Positions 34,702 to 43,763 of a DNA stretch of 64,000 nt are shown here, piece after piece. Below the pieces are notes generated by a model, which saw nothing but the letters and a program-made list of their open reading frames with translations, was not told the DNA's origin and did no database searches. Source of the stretch: Lachnospira rogosae (lineage in GTDB: Bacteria; Bacillota; Clostridia; Lachnospirales; Lachnospiraceae). The DNA lies in assembly GCF_040096455.1 (NCBI RefSeq), contig NZ_JBBMER010000003.1:62001-126000 (forward strand), in the 5' to 3' direction. Position 1 is the first letter of the stretch; the number at the start of each line of letters is the position of its first letter. The position numbers and the translations under genes were made by a program.

Positions 34702-34925
34702 ATGTAAAGGAGCTTCTAATAGAATTTCCTATTATATAAAAGGCACAATAAAATATCACACAAAATAATATTGTTGCAGCTTTACAGAGTATGATAAAAT
34801 ATATTGTGCATTGTACATTTATTTTATAATAAACAGATGATAATCAATGTGTGGTGGTTACAATTTCATTTGTTATAATGTAAATTTATGTGTAATAATA
34901 ATCAGAGTAAGTAGAAAGAAAAAAT

Positions 34926-37139
34926 ATGAGAACAGTACAGCAATATTATGATGACAATAGAGATAAAATCCTTTTTGATGTAAGAGCATTAGAGGAGTAT
35001 GAGAAAGAGACCATAGAAGCTTCCATACATTATTACTGGGAAGATATGATAAAAGTTCTTGAAGATAATAAGGAAGAATTTGAGGCAAAGTATTCAAAGG
35101 ATACACCAATATATATTCTTTGCTACACTGGACAGAAAAGTGAAGAAATAGAAGATATACTTGATGAGATGGGCTATGAAGCTTACAGCCTTGATGGTGG
35201 ATTTGTCGCATATCTAAGATGGAAGTTTAATAAATATCTTGAGCAGGATAAAGAAAGCGGCAATAATACTTCAGAAGAAAATGTTAAAGAGATTGAGCGG
35301 AGCATAGTAAAGAAGTTCCGCAAGCCAATATGGAGAAAGTTCACACAGGCTCTTAATGAATATGATCTTATTCAGGACGGCGATAAGATAGCTGTCTGCA
35401 TATCAGGCGGTAAAGATTCAATGCTTATGGCGAAGCTTTTTCAGGAGTTGAAACGTCACGGAAAGAATAATTTTGAACTTGTATTCTTAGTTATGAATCC
35501 GGGTTATAACGACCTTAACTACAATGTAATACTTAACAATGCAAAGATATTAGATATTCCAATTACAGTATTTAAGACAGAGATATTTGATACTGTAGTA
35601 GATATTACAGAGTCGCCTTGTTATTTGTGTGCAAGAATGAGGAGAGGATATCTTTACAGCAAGGCAAAGGAACTTGGTTGTAATAAGATTGCTCTTGGAC
35701 ATCATTATGATGATGTGATAGAAACAATTCTTATGGGTATGCTTTATGGTGCACAGGTTCAGACAATGATGCCTAAGCTTCATAGTACGAATTTTGAGGG
35801 AATGGAGCTTATAAGACCTATGTATCTTATAAGAGAAGCTGATATTATTCACTGGAAAGAATATAATAATCTTGAGTTCATACAGTGTGCCTGTCGATTT
35901 ACAGAGGGATGTGCTTCCTGTGGTGGTACAGGAAAAGGTTCTAAGAGGGCAGAGATTAAGCAGCTTATAAAAGATCTGACCAAGGTAAGTCCGTATATAG
36001 AAAAGAACATATTCAGAAGTGTAGAAAATGTTAATATTGATACGGTAATTGCTTACAAGAAGAAGGGGCAGCGACACAGCTTTTTAGATGAATATGATAT
36101 AACAGATGATAAGTATGCTGGTAACGCAGAGGTTGATAATTCAGAGAATATATCTAAAGAATTGAATAAATCAGACATAAACTCAAGCGGACAGTTAAGT
36201 GAATATCACACTGATGAAACAATTGAATTAGGTAAAACAGGTAGTACTCAAACAATGCCATTGAATAAATCGGACATCAATAAAGATGATATAAGTGAGA
36301 ACACTTTAGCCAAATATGAAAAGTTAAAGTCAATTATTAAGGACTGTGGTAAAATAGCAATCGCATTTTCTGGCGGGGTTGACTCGACATTTTTAACCAA
36401 AGTTGCAAAAGATGTATTAGGAGAAAATGCTGTTGCAGTTACGATAAGTTCAATTCTGGTTACAAATGATGAACTTAAAGAAGCTGATGATTTCTGTAAG
36501 GTAGAGAATATAGAACATCTTATATATAAGGCAGATGTATTATCGATTCCGGGCTTTGAGAATAATCCACCAGACAGATGTTACATTTGTAAGAAAGCGA
36601 TATTTACTAATGTGCAGAATCTTGTAGGTGAGAGAGGCATTAGTGTAATTGCAGAGGGAACAAATGTTGATGATGACGGTGATTACAGACCTGGTATGAG
36701 AGCCATAAAGGAACTCGGAGTAAGAAGTCCTTTAAAAGAGGCAGGTCTTACCAAGGCTGAAATCAGGGAATTATCTTGTATGTTAGGCTTAAAGACGTGG
36801 AATAAACCATCGTGTGCGTGCCTTGCTTCAAGATTTGCGTATGGTGAGGTTATTAATAAAGACAAGCTTGATATGATTTATAGTGCAGAATGTTATATAA
36901 GAAGTCTGGGATTTGAGCAGTTCAGGGTAAGATTACAGGATGGAATTGCAAGAATTGAATTAAGACCAGCAGATATACAGAAGTTTATTGAAAATGGAAT
37001 AAAGGATAAAGTATCAGAGAAGCTTCACACACTTGGATTTAAGTATGTATCCCTTGATTTGGATGGTTACAGGCTTGGAAGTATGAATGAAGTATTGAAC
37101 AGACAGGAAAGAGGTAACAATGGCGGTAGCTCATTATAA
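34926..37139 (+). CDS. Three-domain sulfur protein: rhodanese + TtcA-like PP-loop + LarE-like PP-loop
   Basis: The protein has 737 residues. Residues 1-110 form a rhodanese domain with loop CYTGQKS (Cys66). Residues about 125-375 form a TtcA-type tRNA thiolase domain with PP-loop SGGKDS (160-165), SPCYLCARMRRG and CASCGGTG. After a polar linker, residues about 460-730 form a LarE-type domain with a second PP-loop SGGVDS (482-487) and WNKPSCACLASR; the Cys630-x-Cys632 plus Cys656 set recalls the Fe-S form of LarE. Each domain handles sulfur in known families. The full fusion suggests one channelled sulfur relay from persulfide to tRNA or the nickel-pincer cofactor. No larB/larC is nearby. Confidence 0.85.
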   Translation: MRTVQQYYDDNRDKILFDVRALEEYEKETIEASIHYYWEDMIKVLEDNKEEFEAKYSKDTPIYILCYTGQKSEEIEDILDEMGYEAYSLDGGFVAYLRWKFNKYLEQDKESGNNTSEENVKEIERSIVKKFRKPIWRKFTQALNEYDLIQDGDKIAVCISGGKDSMLMAKLFQELKRHGKNNFELVFLVMNPGYNDLNYNVILNNAKILDIPITVFKTEIFDTVVDITESPCYLCARMRRGYLYSKAKELGCNKIALGHHYDDVIETILMGMLYGAQVQTMMPKLHSTNFEGMELIRPMYLIREADIIHWKEYNNLEFIQCACRFTEGCASCGGTGKGSKRAEIKQLIKDLTKVSPYIEKNIFRSVENVNIDTVIAYKKKGQRHSFLDEYDITDDKYAGNAEVDNSENISKELNKSDINSSGQLSEYHTDETIELGKTGSTQTMPLNKSDINKDDISENTLAKYEKLKSIIKDCGKIAIAFSGGVDSTFLTKVAKDVLGENAVAVTISSILVTNDELKEADDFCKVENIEHLIYKADVLSIPGFENNPPDRCYICKKAIFTNVQNLVGERGISVIAEGTNVDDDGDYRPGMRAIKELGVRSPLKEAGLTKAEIRELSCMLGLKTWNKPSCACLASRFAYGEVINKDKLDMIYSAECYIRSLGFEQFRVRLQDGIARIELRPADIQKFIENGIKDKVSEKLHTLGFKYVSLDLDGYRLGSMNEVLNRQERGNNGGSSL

Positions 37140-37305
37140 TTGTGATTATTGCAATAATATGGTATATGATGAAGAAACGGAGCAGTTCGTGTGTGATGTA
37201 GATATGGACGAGGATGATTATGCAAGGCTTCTTACATCTGAGTATAAAGAATGTCCATATTATCAGAGCAATGATGAATACAAGATTGTAAGACATCAGA
37301 TGTAG
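37120..37305 (+). CDS. Small four-cysteine protein (DUF6472-like)
   Basis: The protein has 61 residues with CDYCNN, a lone Cys in FVCDVDMDEDDY and a late KECPYYQ. The pattern is of a small metal-binding protein seen beside other genes in Lachnospiraceae (DUF6472 by memory). It overlaps the end of the sulfur fusion gene by 20 nt, so it is translationally coupled to it and might serve it. Function unknown. Confidence 0.6.
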   Translation: MAVAHYNCDYCNNMVYDEETEQFVCDVDMDEDDYARLLTSEYKECPYYQSNDEYKIVRHQM

Positions 37306-37384
37306 TTTTATATAAAATATAATTAATAGTGGCAGATATTTCGATATATTTATTAGAAAGATATGCATGGAAGGAAGTGAGTGA

Positions 37385-38326
37385 ATGGACGATAAGAGAT
37401 ACGCTGTACTTATCGACTCAGATAATATTTCATCAAAATATATTTCGGACATTCTTGATGAAATGACAAAGTATGGCGTAATAACTTATAAAAGAATATA
37501 TGGCGACTGGACAAGTACACAGGCAAGCAAATGGAAGAAAGAGCTTATGGAGAACTCTATAACACCTATACAGCAGTTTTGTAATACAGTAGGCAAGAAT
37601 GCAACAGACTCAACGCTTATAATTGATGCTATGGATATTCTTTATACGAATAATGTTGACGGCTTCTGTATCGTATCTTCTGATGGCGATTTTACAAGGC
37701 TTGCAAGCAGGCTTAGAGAGTCGGGAATGGACGTTATCGGTATGGGTGAGAGCAAGACACCACGTTCATTCAGGGCCGCTTGTTCGGTATTTACAGACCT
37801 TGAGCTTCTTCGTGAACAGGCACACGAAGATGAGCCAGATAGTAAGCCGGTTAAGAAGACAGAAAGAAGCAATATTATTAAGCAGTCTAAGATAGAAAAT
37901 GCAATTATTGAGATTATTCAGGAGAACGACAATAAAGGCAGGCAGACAGGGCTTGGTGAGCTTGGAAGCCGTTTACAGAAGAAATATTCTGATTTCGATG
38001 TAAGAAATTACGGTTACAGTTCATTGTCTACATTTCTTGAGGAAATGGAAAGTCTTGAATTAAAGAAGTTCAATAACACGGTTCTTGTCAGACTTAAGGA
38101 AGACAAGAATATGAAAGAGCAGGTTATGGAGTATGCAGTGAATTATGTAAAGAGTTCAGAAAATGCAGTGGAACTTGGAGCATTAGGACAGAAAATCCAT
38201 ATGAATTATCCTAATTTTAAGGTTAAGGAGTATGGTTATTCTACACTCAGCAAATTTATTGCAGGCATAAAATGTTTAAAAATAACAGCAACAGATGAAA
38301 ACCGTAGAATGGTTTCAATAAAATAA
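37385..38326 (+). CDS. NYN-domain RNase-like protein with two OST-HTH (LOTUS) domains
   Basis: The protein has 313 residues. The N-terminal NYN/PIN-like domain has YAVLIDSDNIS, then DSTLIIDAMDIL and FCIVSSDGDFTRLASRLRE, whose acidic residues form a metal site in the family. Two OST-HTH repeats follow (about 165-235 and 240-313; RNYGYSSLSTFLEEM, KEYGYSTLSKFIAGI), which bind structured RNA. The start has GGAAGTGAGTG. The layout matches bacterial LabA/MARF1-like proteins of unknown target. Confidence 0.88.
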   Translation: MDDKRYAVLIDSDNISSKYISDILDEMTKYGVITYKRIYGDWTSTQASKWKKELMENSITPIQQFCNTVGKNATDSTLIIDAMDILYTNNVDGFCIVSSDGDFTRLASRLRESGMDVIGMGESKTPRSFRAACSVFTDLELLREQAHEDEPDSKPVKKTERSNIIKQSKIENAIIEIIQENDNKGRQTGLGELGSRLQKKYSDFDVRNYGYSSLSTFLEEMESLELKKFNNTVLVRLKEDKNMKEQVMEYAVNYVKSSENAVELGALGQKIHMNYPNFKVKEYGYSTLSKFIAGIKCLKITATDENRRMVSIK

Positions 38327-38361
38327 ACTAAAGTTAGTCATAAAGACAGGAAAGGAATATT

Positions 38362-38841
38362 ATGAATAAGATAGCAAGTTTTACAGTTAATCACTTGGAT
38401 TTACTTACAGGAGCATATGTATCAAGAAAAGATTATCAGGGAGATGTAGTTCTTACAACATTTGATTTAAGATTTACAAGACCTAATGTAGAAGCACCTA
38501 TGGATACAGCAGGTATTCATACAATAGAACACCTTGTAGCAACATTTTTAAGGAACCATAAGGTATGGGCAGACAAGACTATATATTTTGGACCAATGGG
38601 CTGCCGTACAGGATTTTATGTAATATTTGCAGGTGACCTTGAGTCAGAGGATATAATTGATGTGTTAAGGGAAGCCGCTGATTTCGTACTGGATTATGAG
38701 GGTGAGATACCAGGATATTCACCAAGGGACTGCGGTAATTACCTTGATAATAACCTTACACTTGCAAAGATATATATGAAGAAGTATAAGGAAGAAGTTC
38801 TTGATAACCCAGTACCAGAAAGACTTCATTATCCACAGTAA
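38362..38841 (+). CDS. luxS: S-ribosylhomocysteine lyase, autoinducer-2 synthase
   Basis: The protein has 159 residues. The zinc site HTIEHL, catalytic Cys in GPMGCRTGFY, and RFTRPN all match LuxS, which cleaves S-ribosylhomocysteine to homocysteine and the AI-2 precursor. The length fits (about 155-160). It has AGGAAAGGAA upstream. It is in tandem with the YgjP-type peptidase downstream. Confidence 0.96.
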   Translation: MNKIASFTVNHLDLLTGAYVSRKDYQGDVVLTTFDLRFTRPNVEAPMDTAGIHTIEHLVATFLRNHKVWADKTIYFGPMGCRTGFYVIFAGDLESEDIIDVLREAADFVLDYEGEIPGYSPRDCGNYLDNNLTLAKIYMKKYKEEVLDNPVPERLHYPQ

Positions 38842-38904
38842 AATAGATGGGAGCTTCTTATTACAGCAAAAACAGAAGAAAATGATTGAAGGGAACCTGT
38901 TTTG

Positions 38905-39453
38905 ATGGAAAATATGGATATACAGATTATAAAATCAAGACGCAGAACAGTTTCAATAGAAGTCCATACAGATGGAAGTGTTATATTAAGAGCACCTAAC
39001 AGGATGACGAAGAAAGAGCTTGATATATTTATTGATAAGCATATGTCTTGGATTGAGAGTAAACAGCAGTTGATGAAGGAAAGAAAAGAAGAAAAAATTC
39101 CTACCAATGCAAAGGCTTTTGATATGTTAACACCTAAGGAACGTGCCGTAATAAGGGGCACATTTATAAGAAAAGTAGAATATTACAGTAAGATTATGAA
39201 TGTGACTGTTGGAAGGGTTACAATACGTAATCAGAAGACACGCTGGGGAAGCTGTAGTTCCAAGGGAAATGTTAATTTTAATTACAATTTGTATTATATG
39301 CCTGAAGAATTGTTGGATTATGTAGTGGTGCATGAGCTTTCGCATAGAAAATATATGAATCATTCGCAATCATTCTGGTGTGAAGTTGAAAAGTACTGCC
39401 CAGAATATAAGTTATGCCGCAGGAGGTTGAAAGACTACACACTTTCAATATAA
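38905..39453 (+). CDS. YgjP/SprT-like zinc metallopeptidase (DUF45)
   Basis: The protein has 182 residues. It has NQKTRWGSCSSKGNVNFN and the metal motif VVHELSH, with KYMNHSQSFW supplying the next ligand, as in YgjP-like (M48-related) proteins. The natural substrate is not known. The start is ATG 38905; a TTG just before is less likely. It follows luxS at 63 nt and is probably co-transcribed. Confidence 0.88.
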   Translation: MENMDIQIIKSRRRTVSIEVHTDGSVILRAPNRMTKKELDIFIDKHMSWIESKQQLMKERKEEKIPTNAKAFDMLTPKERAVIRGTFIRKVEYYSKIMNVTVGRVTIRNQKTRWGSCSSKGNVNFNYNLYYMPEELLDYVVVHELSHRKYMNHSQSFWCEVEKYCPEYKLCRRRLKDYTLSI

Positions 39454-39563
39454 TAATTTGGGCGGGGCATTAATTAAAATGTCTTATTATGCAGCATAAA
39501 CGTATTTTTGAGCATATCCCTTAAATTATAATAATCTGATTATTAGTAGGAGGTAATAAAACT

Positions 39564-40430
39564 ATGAAAATTCCATTTAAAGTAGATTTGACAGGCAAGA
39601 CTGCAATTGTAACAGGGGGAAGTGGAACACTATGTTCAGCAATGGCGTATGGACTTGCTGTAAGCGGTGCGAAGGTTGCAATAATCGGACGTAATAAGGA
39701 TAAGCTTAATAATGTCACAGATGAGCTTATTAACAATGCTAAGACAGAATACAGCAAAGACATTGTTGTTAAGGGGTATAGCTGTAATGTAATTGATAAG
39801 GAAGAACTTAATAAATCTTATGAAATAATTAAGAGTGAGCTTGGAAGCTGTGATATTCTTATCAACGGAGCTGGCGGCAATCAGCCGGGTGCTATTACAT
39901 CAATAGAGATGTTAAAGAAAGAAAAAGGAGAAAATGATTACTCTTTCTGGAATCTTGATGAGGATAATATAAGAGATGTTATGGATCTTAATTATATGGG
40001 AACACTTCTTCCGATACAGGTATTTACTAAGGATATGGTTGAAAAGAGAAGCGGAAGCATTATTAATATAGCATCTGTTACATCAATTTTACCACTTACA
40101 AAGGTAATGGCTTACGGCAATGCCAAGAGTGCAATACTTAACCTTACACAGTGGCTGGCAGTCCATTTTGGAGAAAGCGGAATAAGATGTAATGCAATCG
40201 CACCGGGATTTTATGCGGCTGAACAAAATCACGCATTATTATTTAATGAAGATGGTACATACACTGACAGAGCAAGAAAGATAGTTGCAGGAACTCCAAT
40301 GGGAAGATTTGGTAATCCAGAGGAACTTATCGGAGCGGCATTATTCCTTGCAAGTGATGATGCGGCTGGATTTGTAAATGGTATTGTGTTGCCAGTAGAC
40401 GGCGGCTATAGTGCGTACAGTGGCGTTTAA
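39564..40430 (+). CDS. SDR oxidoreductase, D-mannonate oxidoreductase-like
   Basis: The protein has 288 residues. It has the Rossmann motif TGGSGTLCSAMAYGL, the NGAGGNQPGA loop, and catalytic Ser-Tyr-Lys as SVTSILPLTKVMAYGNAKSA. The NQPGA and FWNLDEDNIRDVMDLNYMG sequences are typical of SDR-type fructuronate/mannonate reductases of glucuronate use, which fits a pectin-feeding gut bacterium. The exact substrate is inferred. It has an AGGAGG binding site and stands alone. Confidence 0.85.
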   Translation: MKIPFKVDLTGKTAIVTGGSGTLCSAMAYGLAVSGAKVAIIGRNKDKLNNVTDELINNAKTEYSKDIVVKGYSCNVIDKEELNKSYEIIKSELGSCDILINGAGGNQPGAITSIEMLKKEKGENDYSFWNLDEDNIRDVMDLNYMGTLLPIQVFTKDMVEKRSGSIINIASVTSILPLTKVMAYGNAKSAILNLTQWLAVHFGESGIRCNAIAPGFYAAEQNHALLFNEDGTYTDRARKIVAGTPMGRFGNPEELIGAALFLASDDAAGFVNGIVLPVDGGYSAYSGV

Positions 40431-40546
40431 TAAATAATTTTAATAATTATCAGATATAAAGGTATATATGTTGATATAAAATGCCGATATTCTAAATATA
40501 ATAAAAGTTAAATGGTACAAAAGTATTATATGAGGAGGATAATGGT

Positions 40547-41140
40547 ATGAAATTAGGAGAGGCAATACCAAATTATCAGGCATATCGCAATGAATTACAG
40601 GATAAGAAGACCAGCATATATAAGCAATATAAAAAAACAAAGGAAAAGGCTGAGCGTACCAATGATGAAGAATGGATACAAAAGGCAGCAGAGCTTGAGC
40701 TTTCATATAAGGAAGCAACTGATGATTTTGACAAGTATGAGAATGTTCTTAACTCGCTTAGGGAGCAGTGGTGTGCAGCAGCAAATACAGAAAACGACAA
40801 AGCACTTGCTGACCCTGAGACAGGACTTGGTGCAACAATCGGCAAGATAATGACGACAATTGCAAGAATGTGTGCCGGTGATAAAGTTCCATATACCGAT
40901 GAAAAGAAGGTTATGGAATATGACGATAAAATGTATGCAAGAGCCAAGCAGGCACAGATGATTATGGCATCAATGAAGAAAAAGCAGAAGGAATACGATT
41001 CACTCTGGGATAAAGAGGGTGGAGAGTATGACCCTGAGGGTGTAGCTGATAATACAGAAGCACAGGGAGAGCTGCCAGATATCCCATCATCGGACGGAGA
41101 CAGTACGGATACAGGTGAAGCAGTATCAGATAGTGAATAA
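40547..41140 (+). CDS. Hypothetical coiled-coil protein with acidic tail
   Basis: The protein has 197 residues and no signal or membrane segment. Residues about 15-75 are charged heptad-rich coiled coil, the middle is helical (GATIGKIMTTIARMCAGDK), and the last 40 residues are Asp/Glu/Ser-rich and disordered. It has GGAGG upstream. I do not recognise the family. It precedes a striking inverted repeat. Confidence 0.7.
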   Translation: MKLGEAIPNYQAYRNELQDKKTSIYKQYKKTKEKAERTNDEEWIQKAAELELSYKEATDDFDKYENVLNSLREQWCAAANTENDKALADPETGLGATIGKIMTTIARMCAGDKVPYTDEKKVMEYDDKMYARAKQAQMIMASMKKKQKEYDSLWDKEGGEYDPEGVADNTEAQGELPDIPSSDGDSTDTGEAVSDSE

Positions 41141-41145
41141 TTAAT

Positions 41146-41249
41146 AAAATGGAGTGTCATATGAAACATAATCGATACTTTATGCAGGTATTAACAGTAT
41201 ATCAGTTATCTGCGTATTGTATGAATTGTTTCCTGTGACACTCCATTTT
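41146..41249. repeat. 14-bp perfect inverted repeat enclosing a 25-codon ORF
   Basis: AAAATGGAGTGTCA (41146-41159) and TGACACTCCATTTT (41236-41249) bracket 76 bases. Inside, ATG 41161 to TGA 41238 encodes 25 residues (MKHNRYFMQVLTVYQ then LSAYCMNCFL). Its GGAG binding site is in the left arm and its stop is in the right arm. Inner sequence also folds (GCAG..TAAC / GTTA..CTGC). The right arm ends in TTTTTG, so it may simply be a long-loop terminator for the preceding gene. Confidence 0.55.
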
Positions 41250-41298
41250 TGTCTTATAAGTCTATAATCCTTTATTATTAAGATAAATACATATTATA

Positions 41299-41366
41299 AA
41301 GCAAGTACTTATTAATAATTAAATATGTTATAAATTAAACATATATATTAAAATAAGTACTTGCTT
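41299..41366 (-). terminator. 15-bp perfect inverted repeat after glnN
   Basis: AAGCAAGTACTTATT (41299-41313) pairs with AATAAGTACTTGCTT (41352-41366) across an AT-rich loop, 46 nt past the glnN stop on the minus strand. Confidence 0.55.
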
Positions 41367-41411
41367 ATTAAGTATTAAATATGCAGTTGATATTAATTAA
41401 ATTAAGATTAA

Positions 41412-43523
41412 TTAAACTTCAAATAAAAGATCACCATAGCTTGGGAATGGCCAGAATTCCTTATCAACGATCATTTCAAGCTTATCAGCAGGAGCTCTTA
41501 ATTCGTCCATAGTTGTCTTAACTTCATCTCTGAAGTACTTAGCCTGTTCTGTAATGTCAGTAACATCAGCAGCCTTAGCTGTAACATCAATAAGCTTAGT
41601 ATAAGCAGCCTTCATATCCTTTAAGTAACCAGAAACTTCTGCAAGTAAATCAGCCTGAACAGAAGCATCAGCACCAGCTTCCTTAACAGTAAGAACTGAG
41701 TTAGCAAGCTCTGTTGTGTAAGAAATAACTGAAGGAATAATCTGCTTTCCAGCCATATCAATCATTGTCTTAGCTTCAATGTTTATAGCCTTTGCATAAG
41801 CTTCATACTTAATCTCAGCTCTTGACTTTAATTCAGCCTCTGTAAATACACCAAAGCTTTCAAAAAGCTTAACGGCCTTAGGAGTAGTAAGGGCAGGAAT
41901 AGCATCAACCATAGATTTAATATTTGGAAGACCTCTTCTTTCAGCTTCTTCTACCCATGCATCTGAGTAACCATTACCATTAAATACGATTCTATGATGG
42001 TCAGTAAAGAGCTTCTTGATAAGATCATGAACAGCCATATCGAAGTTTTCTACTCCATCAAGCTGGTCAGCGATTTCCTTAAAGCTTTCTGCAACGATTG
42101 TGTTAAGAACTACGTTAGCAGGAGCAATTGAATCTGATGAACCTACCATACGGAATTCAAACTTATTACCAGTAAATGCAAATGGTGAAGTTCTGTTTCT
42201 ATCAGTAGCATCCTTGTTAAGGTCAGGAAGTGTAGAAGCACCTGTCTTTAACTTACCCTTCTGGATAGAGCTTGTTGCATCACCCTTATCAATAAGCTGC
42301 ATAACAACATCCTCAAGCTGCTCACCAAGGAACATAGAGATAATAGCTGGAGGTGCCTCATTAGCTCCAAGTCTGTGGTCATTACCAACGTCAGAAGCAG
42401 ATTCTCTTAAAAGATCAGCGTGTTTATCAACAGCCTTCATAACAGCACCGAGTACAAGTAAGAACTGGATATTTTCGTGAGGTGTCTTGCCAGGTTCGAG
42501 AAGGTTGATACCATCATCAGTTGTGATTGACCAGTTATTGTGCTTACCAGAACCATTAACTCCGGCAAATGGCTTCTCATGGAGAAGGCATACAAGACCA
42601 TGTCTGTAAGCAACTTTCTTCATAACCTCCATCATAAGCTGGTTGTTATCAGTAGCAATATTGCACTGTGCATATATAGGAGCTAATTCATGCTGTGCTG
42701 GAGCAACTTCATTATGCTGAGTCTTGGCAGATACGCCGAGCTTCCATAATTCTTCGTTGATATCCTTCATAAATGCAGCAATTCTTTCACGGATAGAACC
42801 GAAGTAGTGATCATCAAGTTCCTGTCCCTTTGGTGGCATAGCACCGAATAATGTACGTCCAGAGAAGATAAGATCCTTTCTCTGAAGATATTTTTCTCTA
42901 TCTACTATAAAGTATTCCTGTTCAGCACCAACAGAAGGAGTAACCTTCTTAGATGTTGTGTTACCAAATAATTTTAATATTCTTAAAGCCTGCTCGTTAA
43001 CAGCATCCATTGAACGAAGAAGAGGTGTCTTCTGATCAAGAGCTTCTCCTGTATAAGAACAGAAAGCAGTAGGGATACAAAGTGTTGCACCTTGTGCACC
43101 TTCACGAACGAAGGCAGGTGATGTGCAATCCCATGCTGTATATCCTCTTGCCTCGAATGTAGCACGAAGACCACCTGAAGGGAATGATGAAGCATCTGGC
43201 TCGCCCTTTATTAATTCTTTACCAGAGAATTCCATAAGAACCTTTCCGTTTTCATTAGGTGCTGAAATAAATGAATCATGCTTTTCAGCAGTAGTTCCTG
43301 TCAAAGGCTGGAACCAGTGTGTGTAATGAGTTGCGCCTTTTTCGATAGCCCAATTCTTCATTGCATTAGCTATAACATCAGCATCGGTAATATTTAATTC
43401 CTGTACACCTGCTATTGCTAACTTAAGATTTTTGTATACGTTTTTTGGTAAACGTTCTTTCATAACTGTGTCGTTGAACACGTTCTCGCCGAAGATGTCA
43501 GCTACATTGAATTTTTCGCTCAT
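41412..43523 (-). CDS. glnN: Glutamine synthetase type III
   Basis: The protein has 703 residues, the size of GSIII (GlnN), unlike 450-residue GlnA. It has the SFPSGGLRATFEARGYTAWD region, PSVGAEQEYFIVDREKY, the HNEVAPAQHELAPI block, VNGSGKHNNWS and NRTSPFAFTGNKFEFR active-site motifs. It makes glutamine from glutamate and ammonia. ATG 43523 has AAGGAAGGA upstream; the longer start at 43547 includes that site. A two-hairpin leader upstream suggests control by premature termination. Confidence 0.95.
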   Translation of the reverse strand: MSEKFNVADIFGENVFNDTVMKERLPKNVYKNLKLAIAGVQELNITDADVIANAMKNWAIEKGATHYTHWFQPLTGTTAEKHDSFISAPNENGKVLMEFSGKELIKGEPDASSFPSGGLRATFEARGYTAWDCTSPAFVREGAQGATLCIPTAFCSYTGEALDQKTPLLRSMDAVNEQALRILKLFGNTTSKKVTPSVGAEQEYFIVDREKYLQRKDLIFSGRTLFGAMPPKGQELDDHYFGSIRERIAAFMKDINEELWKLGVSAKTQHNEVAPAQHELAPIYAQCNIATDNNQLMMEVMKKVAYRHGLVCLLHEKPFAGVNGSGKHNNWSITTDDGINLLEPGKTPHENIQFLLVLGAVMKAVDKHADLLRESASDVGNDHRLGANEAPPAIISMFLGEQLEDVVMQLIDKGDATSSIQKGKLKTGASTLPDLNKDATDRNRTSPFAFTGNKFEFRMVGSSDSIAPANVVLNTIVAESFKEIADQLDGVENFDMAVHDLIKKLFTDHHRIVFNGNGYSDAWVEEAERRGLPNIKSMVDAIPALTTPKAVKLFESFGVFTEAELKSRAEIKYEAYAKAINIEAKTMIDMAGKQIIPSVISYTTELANSVLTVKEAGADASVQADLLAEVSGYLKDMKAAYTKLIDVTAKAADVTDITEQAKYFRDEVKTTMDELRAPADKLEMIVDKEFWPFPSYGDLLFEV

Positions 43524-43575
43524 AACTTTTTCATCCTTCCTTTTCATAGATTATTATTCTATTAGTAAAACTAAA

Positions 43576-43659
43576 AAAGGCGTACACATATACATTATTA
43601 AGATGTATAATATGAACGCCTTTGTTCTACCTTATTTGATTAGCGACAACTACCTGTCG
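43576..43659 (-). promoter_or_regulatory. glnN leader with hairpin plus terminator
   Basis: Read on the minus strand: CGACA-GGTAGT-TGTCG hairpin (43659-43644), then AAAGGCGT ... ACGCCTTT (43623-43576) with an inner CATATTATACAT / ATGTATATGTG stem, then TTTTTTAG. A small hairpin followed by a terminator before a nitrogen gene recalls ANTAR-type antitermination, but the six-base loop GGTAGT does not show the A1/G4 pattern I know for it. Confidence 0.55.
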
Positions 43660-43763
43660 TCTTTAATTAAAATAACTCAAAATTAATAATAATGCAAGTT
43701 CTTTTTTAAAAAATATAAAAAAAATTAAAATTATTAATTATCTAAGTCAATTTCAAGTAAATT

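Noticed and set aside
40576..41169. 197-residue minus-strand ORF opposite the coiled-coil gene
   Set aside because: It mirrors the plus-strand gene, starts inside the inverted repeat and has low-complexity Ser-rich sequence; the plus strand has a good binding site.
43576..43659. Glutamine riboswitch or standard ANTAR site
   Set aside because: The sequence lacks the conserved glnA RNA elements I know, and the hexaloop does not have A1 and G4; kept only as an unclassified leader.
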